The translations under genes were made by a program, and so were the position numbers. A DNA stretch of 29,010 nucleotides, taken from NCBI GenBank assembly GCA_963652075.1, contig CAVJRQ010000058.1, positions 1-29,010 of the forward strand, in the 5' to 3' direction. The notes beneath the pieces are model-generated. The model saw only the letters and a program-made list of their open reading frames with translations, was not told where the DNA came from and made no database searches. Below, in pieces: positions 24,084 through 29,010 of this stretch (the first letter of the stretch is position 1; each line of letters opens with the position of its first letter). The DNA comes from Phocaeicola_A sp963652075 (GTDB lineage: Bacteria; Bacteroidota; Bacteroidia; Bacteroidales; Bacteroidaceae).

Positions 24084-25394
24084 ATGAGCATACCGTTTAA
24101 GAAAGAAGAGGTGAGCGAGGTGATGCGGCAGATGCATCTCACGGAAGTGGCGAAAGCCACCATCCGCCAGACCGTCGCCCTGTCCGAAGCCTTGGAGGCC
24201 CGCACCGGCGAGAAGTTTGTCCATCTCGAGATGGGCTCTCCCGGCCTGCCGCCCAACCGGATAGGCATCAACGCCCAGAAGGAGGCGTTGGAGAGCGGTG
24301 TGGCGCAGTCCTACCCGAACGTGGCGGGCATCGCTCCCCTGAAGCGGGAAGCCTCCCGTTTCATCAAGGCGTTCCTCAATATCGATGTCAATCCCGAGGG
24401 CTGCGTGCCCACCGTAGGGTCCATGATGGGAACCTTCGCGTCGTTTATCCTCACGACGCACCTCCATGCGGAGAAGGATACCATCCTGTTCATCGACCCC
24501 GGTTTCTCGGTGCAGCCGATGCAGGCCGGCGTGCTGGGGTACAAGAAGACCTCGTTCGACGTGTATGCCTACCGGGGCGAGAAGTTGCGCGACGAGCTGC
24601 GCCGCATCCTCTCCGCCGGCAACATCGCCGCCATGATCTATTCCAACCCCAACAACCCCTCGTGGGTCTGCTTCACCGAAGAGGAGCTGGGCTACATCGG
24701 GTCGCTGGCTACGGAGTTCGACACCGTCGTCATCGAGGACCTTGCCTACTTGGGCATGGATTTCCGCAAGGACTTGGGTCATCCCTTTGAACCGCCTTAT
24801 CAGGCAACCGTCGCGCGCTACACGCGGAACTACCTGCTGATGCTCTCCGCCTCCAAGATATTCAGCTACGCCGGCGAGCGTCTGGCGGTCGTAGCCATCT
24901 CGGACGGACTGTTCAACCGCGTCTATCCCAACCTGCAGAAGACCCTGGGCATGGACACGCCCGGACGCGCGTTTATCTACTCCATCATCTACTGTCTCTC
25001 CTCCGGTGTCTGCCATTCGGCGCAATACGCCCTGGCGGCCATGTACAAAGCCGCCTGCGACGGGAAGATAAACTTTGTGGAAGATACGCGCGAGTACGCG
25101 CGGCGTGCCGCCCGGCTGAAGGAGATATTCCTGCGCCACGGATTCCATATCGTCTATGACAAGGACCTGGACGAGCCCGTGAGCGACGGCTTCTTCTTCA
25201 CCATCGGACGCAAGGGCTTTTCGGGCGACGGGCTGATCAACGAGCTGATCTACTACGGCGTGGCTGCCATCTCGCTCCGTACGACGGGTAGCGGGCAACA
25301 GGGCATCCGCGTCTGCACCTCTACGGTGACCGATGATTACTATACGTGGCTGGACGAACGCCTGCGTATATTCAACCGGAATCACCCTTTATAG
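24084..25394 (+). CDS. PLP-dependent aminotransferase, class I/II
   Basis: 436 residues. The nucleotide-binding fold is seen in VGSMMGTFASFILTT, the substrate-side motif in IYSNPNNPSWVCF, the PLP-phenol-binding Asp region in VIEDLAYLGMDF, and the Schiff-base lysine is Lys258 in LMLSASKIFSYAGERLAV. It is translated directly after iorB (four-base gap). By context it should make or use the 2-oxo acid handled by IorAB, most simply an aromatic amino acid; the fold alone does not fix the substrate. The ORF carries no signal peptide. Confidence 0.9.
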   Translation: MSIPFKKEEVSEVMRQMHLTEVAKATIRQTVALSEALEARTGEKFVHLEMGSPGLPPNRIGINAQKEALESGVAQSYPNVAGIAPLKREASRFIKAFLNIDVNPEGCVPTVGSMMGTFASFILTTHLHAEKDTILFIDPGFSVQPMQAGVLGYKKTSFDVYAYRGEKLRDELRRILSAGNIAAMIYSNPNNPSWVCFTEEELGYIGSLATEFDTVVIEDLAYLGMDFRKDLGHPFEPPYQATVARYTRNYLLMLSASKIFSYAGERLAVVAISDGLFNRVYPNLQKTLGMDTPGRAFIYSIIYCLSSGVCHSAQYALAAMYKAACDGKINFVEDTREYARRAARLKEIFLRHGFHIVYDKDLDEPVSDGFFFTIGRKGFSGDGLINELIYYGVAAISLRTTGSGQQGIRVCTSTVTDDYYTWLDERLRIFNRNHPL

Positions 25395-25403
25395 AAAACG
25401 CCA

Positions 25404-25446
25404 CCCCGACAGGCCGTTGTGCATACGGCCGCCTGTCGGGGTTTTT
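25404..25446 (+). terminator. Terminator or attenuator between aminotransferase and CoA-transferase genes
   Basis: CCCCGACAGGC (25404-25414) pairs perfectly with GCCTGTCGGGG (25431-25441), followed by TTTTT. Inside lies a second possible stem (GGCCG/CGGCC, 25412-25430). Only 22 bases separate the T run from the next ATG and no TAnnTTTG box is seen there, so the last gene may depend on read-through. Confidence 0.75.
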
Positions 25447-25468
25447 GATACCTAAACCGAACCTAACT

Positions 25469-26767
25469 ATGAAAATGAACTACGTATCGGCGGCAGAGGC
25501 CGTCAAACTGATTAAGTCGGGCGACAAAGTGCTCATCCAGGGCAGTACGTCCATCCCGGAAGTGTTGCTGGATGCCCTTACGGCCCGCGGACACGAGCTC
25601 CGGGGAGTGGAAATCTATTCCGGTTTTGCCGTGGGCAGGCGCGACGCTCCCTACGCCACCACCGGGCTGCGCGACGCGTTTATCCCCAAAAGCATCTTCA
25701 TTGCCAACAGCATCCGCAAGGCTGTGGACAGGGGAGAGGCGCAGCTGATACCCTGCTTCCTGGGCGAGGTGCCTGCCCTTTTCCGTGAAGGCTACATCCC
25801 CTTGGACGTGGTGCTGCTCAATGTCTCCCCTCCCAACGAAGAGGGGTATTGCTCCTTCGGCATCTCCGCCGACTTGGCCACCTCCGGCGTGGAGTGCGCC
25901 CGCACCATTATTGCGCAGGTGAACAGGCAGATGCCCTTCTCTTATGGCGATGCCTTGGTGCACGTTTCCCGGATAGCCGCCTGTGTGGAGGTGGACGACC
26001 CGTTGGTGGAGGTCCCCACGCCCGTCTCCTCGGAAGCGGAGATAAGGATTGGCAACTACATTGCCGAACAGATTCCCGACGGTGCCACGCTGCAGATTGG
26101 CGTGGGCGGCATCCCCAATGCCGTGCTGCGGGCATTGGGCGGCCACAAGAACCTGGGTCTCCATACCGAGGCGATGACGGACGGCGTGTTGCCGCTGATT
26201 AACAGCGGGGTCATCAACAACAGCCAAAAGGTGATACTCCCCGGCAAGTCCGTCGCCTCGCTGGTGTTGGGGTCGCGGGCGTTGTACGACTATCTCGACT
26301 ACAACCCCGATGTCGTCATCAAGGATGTGGCATGGACCAACGATCCCTTCATCATCCGGCAGAACCCGAAAGTGATGTCCATCAATTCCGCCATCGAGGT
26401 GGACCTGACGGGTCAGATCTGTGCCGACTCCATCGGCACGCGGATATTCTCCGGCGTAGGCGGGCAGCACGACTTCATGTATGGCGGCGCGCTCTCGCCG
26501 GGAGGCAAGACCTTCATCGCCATGAACTCCGTCTCCGCCAAGGGTGTCTCCAAGATCAAGTCCGTCCTGACCGAAGGTGCCGGTGTCGTCACCACTCGTC
26601 CGCAGGCCCAATACATCGTTACCGAGTACGGCATCGCCTTCCTGAAAGGAAAGGACTTGGCGGAGCGTGCCCGTGCGCTGATAGACATTGCCCATCCTTC
26701 TGTCCGCGAGCAGCTGGAGCGCGATGCCTGCCAACGGTTCGGCTACCGTTTCCTGCGGTTGAAATAG
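25469..26767 (+). CDS. Acetyl-CoA hydrolase/CoA-transferase family protein
   Basis: The start is taken at the ATG at 25469 (432 residues, MKMNYVSAAEAVKLIKSGDKVLIQGS); the longer frame from 25346 runs back over the aminotransferase end and through the terminator. Family motifs: SGDKVLIQGSTSIPEVLLDAL, LGEVPALFREGYIPLDVVLLNVSPPNEEGYCSFG, GVGGIPNAVLRAL (about 212-224), LHTEAMTDGV with the likely catalytic Glu234, and SVLTEGAGVVTTRPQAQYIVTEYG. It matches the 4-hydroxybutyrate CoA-transferase/acetyl-CoA hydrolase group. Beside iorAB it may move CoA from an aryl-acetyl-CoA to acetate, releasing the acid and saving acetyl-CoA. A role with succinate, butyrate or acetate is equally allowed by the family. 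Confidence 0.88.
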   Translation: MKMNYVSAAEAVKLIKSGDKVLIQGSTSIPEVLLDALTARGHELRGVEIYSGFAVGRRDAPYATTGLRDAFIPKSIFIANSIRKAVDRGEAQLIPCFLGEVPALFREGYIPLDVVLLNVSPPNEEGYCSFGISADLATSGVECARTIIAQVNRQMPFSYGDALVHVSRIAACVEVDDPLVEVPTPVSSEAEIRIGNYIAEQIPDGATLQIGVGGIPNAVLRALGGHKNLGLHTEAMTDGVLPLINSGVINNSQKVILPGKSVASLVLGSRALYDYLDYNPDVVIKDVAWTNDPFIIRQNPKVMSINSAIEVDLTGQICADSIGTRIFSGVGGQHDFMYGGALSPGGKTFIAMNSVSAKGVSKIKSVLTEGAGVVTTRPQAQYIVTEYGIAFLKGKDLAERARALIDIAHPSVREQLERDACQRFGYRFLRLK

Positions 26768-26788
26768 CGGCGCAATGTGTCGAAAAAG

Positions 26789-26898
26789 GTAAGTACTTAC
26801 GATGGCTCACGTAAGTACTTACGTTGCCCGATGTAAGTACTTACGTTGGCTGATGAAAGTACTTACGTTGCCCGATGCAACCGCTTGCGTCTCTTTGC
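26789..26898. repeat. 22-bp tandem array of a 12-bp palindrome (four copies plus one degenerate)
   Basis: The perfect palindrome GTAAGTACTTAC starts at 26789, 26811 and 26833; the copy at 26855 has one change (GAAAGTACTTAC), and the one at 26877 reads GCAACCGCTTGC. Every copy is 22 bp from the next, with a 10-base linker. Linkers alternate between a GGCT form and a GCCC form, so the real unit may be 44 bp. In the last copy both arms have changed together (GTAA to GCAA, TTAC to TTGC), which keeps the dyad. The array begins 21 bases after the CoA-transferase stop and ends at an ORF6N gene remnant. No gene is found in the gap 26768-27132; it contains this array, the remnant and the AbiE control region. 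Confidence 0.85.
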
Positions 26899-26909
26899 CC
26901 CGATAATGA

Positions 26910-27056
26910 CCTTACGCCTTTACTGAGCAAGGAGTGGCGATGCTTAGTAGTGTTCTTCGTTCGCAAACAGCCATTGAGGTAAACATTCAGATTATGCGAG
27001 CATTTGTCTCCATGCAGAACGATCCGGCACTGGTGCATCTGTTACAGCAAAAATAA
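26910..27056 (+). pseudogene. 3' remnant of an ORF6N-domain protein gene
   Basis: Reading from 26910, 48 codons to the TAA at 27054 give PYAFTEQGVAMLSSVLRSQ, then TAIEVNIQIMRAFVSMQNDPALVHLLQQK. That is the well-known motif at the end of the ORF6N/Rha-type domain found in phage- and element-borne proteins. The start and the first two thirds of the domain are missing; stop codons TAA and TGA (26904-26909) lie just before the fragment and the 22-bp array lies upstream. The remaining part has no start codon of its own that would make a sensible protein. Confidence 0.75.
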
Positions 27057-27084
27057 GTTATAAAGTAGAATTTGCGCTAAAATA

Positions 27085-27119
27085 GTGCAAAGGTAATCAG
27101 ATTTTGATTACCTTTGCAC
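27085..27119. promoter_or_regulatory. Perfect 15-bp inverted repeat, likely AbiEi operator over the promoter
   Basis: GTGCAAAGGTAATCA (27085-27099) and its exact complement (27105-27119) flank a five-base spacer, ending 13 bases before the abiEi ATG. The right arm holds TACCTTTG (27109-27116), a -7 box; by symmetry the left arm holds the same box on the minus strand. AbiEi proteins are known to repress their own operon by binding inverted repeats upstream, so this is the natural operator. Confidence 0.65.
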
Positions 27120-27132
27120 CAAAATAACGCAC

Positions 27133-27936
27133 ATGACAATTAGAGAATGGATACGAAATAGAGAAATCAACGGACTGCCAACCTTTGCTTTTGAAGATGT
27201 GCAGAACAAGTTTCCGTCTTTTTCAGAACAGGTCATCAAGAATGAATTATTTCGGCTGTCGGCACAAAAAATCATTGTACCGGTATATCGTGGCTTTTAT
27301 GTAGTTATTCCACCACAATATGCAGCAAAGGGAATAGTTCCACCTCTCTATTATATAGACCAGTTGATGGGCTATTTGCATAAGCCCTATTATATAAGTC
27401 TGCTCAGTGCAGCAGAATTGTTGGGTGCGGCGCATCAGCGGCCGCAGAGATTTTCTGTAACGACGGTATTTCCGAAGTCATCGGTTTCCGTTGCAAAGAA
27501 TAATCTGCTGTCATGGTCATACCGTAAGGAGATACCGACTGATTTCCTGCTGATGAAAAATTCAGAAACCGGAATTATTCGCTACTCTAATGCAGAATTG
27601 ACAGCTCTCGACCTCGTTCAATATGAGCAATATGTAGGAGGACTTTCCCGTGTAGCGACTATTTTGGAAGAATTATCGGAACGGACAGAGTTCAAGGATG
27701 CAGCGCAGTCCCTTTTCAATTATACTACACTTGCTGCCATACAGCGTTTAGGGTATATATTGGATGAGGTATTACAGCAATCGGAAGTTGCCGATATACT
27801 TTATAAGGAATTGACTGCCTATTCCAAACGATTCCGATATGTTCCGTTAAGCACTCGCCATACGGATAATGTAGCAGAAAAAAACAACCGTTGGAAAATA
27901 ATTATAAATCTAAATATAGAAATTGACGAAATATGA
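27133..27936 (+). CDS. abiEi: AbiEi-family antitoxin (type IV toxin-antitoxin)
   Basis: 267 residues. N-terminal winged-helix part (about 1-60: TFAFEDVQNKFPSFSEQVIKN, then a wing KIIVPVYRGFYVVIPPQY), then the AbiEi core with YYIDQLMGYLHKPYYISLLSAAELLGAAHQRPQRFSVTT and LVQYEQYVGGLSRVATILEEL. In the family the N-terminal part binds DNA and represses the operon, and the C-terminal part counters the toxin without stable binding to it. The stop codon overlaps the toxin ATG (ATGA). The gene is clearly A+T richer than the metabolic genes to the left, which suggests transfer. Confidence 0.9.
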   Translation: MTIREWIRNREINGLPTFAFEDVQNKFPSFSEQVIKNELFRLSAQKIIVPVYRGFYVVIPPQYAAKGIVPPLYYIDQLMGYLHKPYYISLLSAAELLGAAHQRPQRFSVTTVFPKSSVSVAKNNLLSWSYRKEIPTDFLLMKNSETGIIRYSNAELTALDLVQYEQYVGGLSRVATILEELSERTEFKDAAQSLFNYTTLAAIQRLGYILDEVLQQSEVADILYKELTAYSKRFRYVPLSTRHTDNVAEKNNRWKIIINLNIEIDEI

Positions 27937-28727
27937 TAAATAGAGCATCTATAACCCAATGGAACAGGCAAGTTCCTTGGAGCGATAATGCACAAGTCGA
28001 GCAAGACTTGATTATTTCACGTGCATTGGTCGCTATTTTCAGCGATGAGTTTCTTGCATCGCAACTGGCTTTTCGTGGAGGTACTGCGCTTCATAAATTA
28101 TACCTTTCACCACAACCGAGATATAGTGAGGATATAGATTTGGTGCAAATCAATCCCGGACCTATCAAACCGATTATGTTCCGGCTTGGCGAAGTATTGG
28201 ATTTTATGCCGGATCGTGTGACAAAACAAAAACGCTACAACAATACGATGTTGTTTCGCATGGAATCGGAAATTCCGCCTACTGTTCCATTGAGACTGAA
28301 GATAGAGATAAACTGTTTCGAGCATTTCAATGAGTTAGAGTTGGTAAAAATTCCGTTTGAAGTTGAAAACACTTGGTTCTCAGGTAAGTGCGAAATAACA
28401 ACCTATCAACTTAACGAACTTTTGGGGACGAAACTTCGTGCCTTATATCAACGTAAGAAAGGACGTGACCTTTTCGATCTGTATGTGGCTTTGACAGAAG
28501 CAGAGGTTAATCCTGATGAGATTATGAAATGCTATCATCGGTATATGGGATTTACAGTACAGCAACCGCCGACATATAAACAGTTTATTGCCAATATGGA
28601 AGAAAAAATGACTGATGTTGATTTCTTGGGAGATACTCAACAACTTATTCGTCCGGACAGAATATTCGTTCCAGAGGTGGGATATGAATTGGTAAGAACA
28701 GAATTGATAGACAGACTACAAAGATAA
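27933..28727 (+). CDS. abiEii: AbiEii/AbiGii-family nucleotidyltransferase toxin
   Basis: 264 residues. The nucleotidyltransferase motif is present as FRGGTALHKLY (48-57) and YSEDIDL (64-70; Asp67 and Asp69 as metal ligands). Further family motifs: LRLKIEINCFE, and YQRKKGRDLFDLYVAL near the C-terminal third. The known AbiEii toxins act as NTP-dependent transferases that stop growth, giving abortive infection against phage or plasmid stability. All visible catalytic residues are intact, so the toxin is probably active and held in check by AbiEi. Confidence 0.92.
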   Translation: MINRASITQWNRQVPWSDNAQVEQDLIISRALVAIFSDEFLASQLAFRGGTALHKLYLSPQPRYSEDIDLVQINPGPIKPIMFRLGEVLDFMPDRVTKQKRYNNTMLFRMESEIPPTVPLRLKIEINCFEHFNELELVKIPFEVENTWFSGKCEITTYQLNELLGTKLRALYQRKKGRDLFDLYVALTEAEVNPDEIMKCYHRYMGFTVQQPPTYKQFIANMEEKMTDVDFLGDTQQLIRPDRIFVPEVGYELVRTELIDRLQR

Positions 28728-28968
28728 ATACACCTTTTATATATAGTTTTAATAGGTTCGCCTTGGCGAACTAATAGCCATTACATAGAACACATTGAAA
28801 ATCGGCTCGGTCCGAAAACCCGGGTGGCGATTTCACTAAGTTCCCATAGTTTTGTATCTTTACGCCATGGCTCTGAATGTTTTGCAACCATTTATGCCGC
28901 GTTTTGGAATAAAACATGTAGTTTTGCAGCAGAAATCTGTGGGAACCCACAAATATTTTCTGTAAACT
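28728..28968. other. Gap after abiEii: small palindromes and a 32-codon frame, no sure gene
   Basis: There is an inverted repeat GTTCGCC-TT-GGCGAAC (28756-28771) without a T run, so it is a poor terminator. A 32-codon frame starts at 28867 (MALNVLQPFMPRFGIKHVV) behind TATCTTTA; it could be a broken 5' end of a transposase or nothing. A -7 box TAGTTTTG (28919-28926) could serve the gene starting at 28969, and TGTGGG-AA-CCCACA (28938-28951) lies between them. Confidence 0.35.
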
Positions 28969-29010
28969 ATGCTTTTCAAGAGAAAAACCTATATAGAGAA
29001 ACTCATCTCT
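28969..29010 (+). CDS. Start of a probable ATP-binding (AAA/DUF4143-type) protein, cut by the window end
   Basis: Fourteen codons from the ATG at 28969 to the last base read MLFKRKTYIEKLIS. This resembles the first residues of the ATPase proteins with DUF4143 domains that are common in Bacteroides (MLFKRK plus Y). The fragment is too short for a firm call; no nucleotide-binding motif is inside the window. Confidence 0.35.
   Translation, partial: MLFKRKTYIEKLIS

Noticed and set aside
23793..25385. 530-codon minus-strand frame over iorB and the aminotransferase
   Set aside because: Both plus-strand genes have intact motifs; the antisense product has no recognisable domain.
26789..26898. CRISPR array
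   Set aside because: The palindromes are only 12 bp, the linkers are 10 bp and themselves repeated rather than unique, and no cas gene is present.
26841..27038. 65-codon minus-strand frame in the repeat/remnant region
   Set aside because: It runs across the repeat array and against the ORF6N remnant, whose plus-strand reading matches a known domain.
28756..28771. Terminator after abiEii
   Set aside because: The dyad has only a two-base centre and no T run on either strand, so it cannot be called a terminator on sequence alone.

Overview
The window looks like a chromosome segment of a human-gut type Bacteroidales, most likely Bacteroides or a close relative. Four things point there: a SusC/SusD pair driven by an ECF sigma/FecR system, Bacteroidetes-type promoters (-7 box TAnnTTTG with a -33 TTG box) in front of many genes, little Shine-Dalgarno signal, and a gut-anaerobe gene set. 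The species cannot be named from this sequence alone. The core (about 0.84-26.8 kb) is fairly G+C rich. The two ends (1-0.8 kb and 26.9-29.0 kb) are visibly A+T richer and hold defence or mobile-type genes, so they look like accessory DNA.

Layout. (1) 1-628, minus: 5' part of a DUF1016/YhcG-type nuclease gene, then tRNA-Leu(UAG) with its promoter and terminator. (2) 1059-13230: an ECF sigma gene (minus) divergent from fecR, STN-type susC, susD, a DUF4843 lipoprotein, a PKD-like lipoprotein, a DUF4369/TlpA thioredoxin and, behind its own promoter and structured leader, a lipoprotein joining a sialidase-like Asp-box propeller to MORN-type repeats. (3) 17837-13342, minus: an apparent operon of an SLC13/RCK_C permease, an RsbV-like STAS protein, a Cache-HAMP-SpoIIE phosphatase and an RsbW-like ATPase, which together make a full partner-switching module beside a transporter. 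(4) 18219-21748: two secreted GH51 alpha-L-arabinofuranosidases of different architecture. (5) 21889-26767: iorA, iorB, a PLP aminotransferase and an acetyl-CoA hydrolase/transferase-family gene, which form a plausible amino acid -> 2-oxo acid -> acyl-CoA -> acid chain. (6) 26789-26898: a 22-bp tandem array of palindromes, then a remnant of an ORF6N-domain gene. (7) 27085-28727: an AbiEi/AbiEii toxin-antitoxin pair behind a perfect 15-bp inverted repeat overlapping its promoter. (8) 28969 to the end: the first codons of a probable ATPase gene.

How the parts fit. In block 2, substrate sensed by SusC (STN domain) should pass through FecR to the sigma factor, which switches on the import operon. 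No ordinary -7 box was seen in front of fecR or susC, which agrees with sigma-factor control. Block 3 would turn a signal sensed outside the membrane (Cache domain) into dephosphorylation of the STAS protein and release or capture of the RsbW-like protein; its final target is not visible. Block 5 could make phenylacetate- or indoleacetate-type acids or, in reverse, aromatic amino acids. The most unusual items are the partner-switch/transporter operon, the propeller-MORN fusion with its leader, the 22-bp palindrome array and the AbiE operator.
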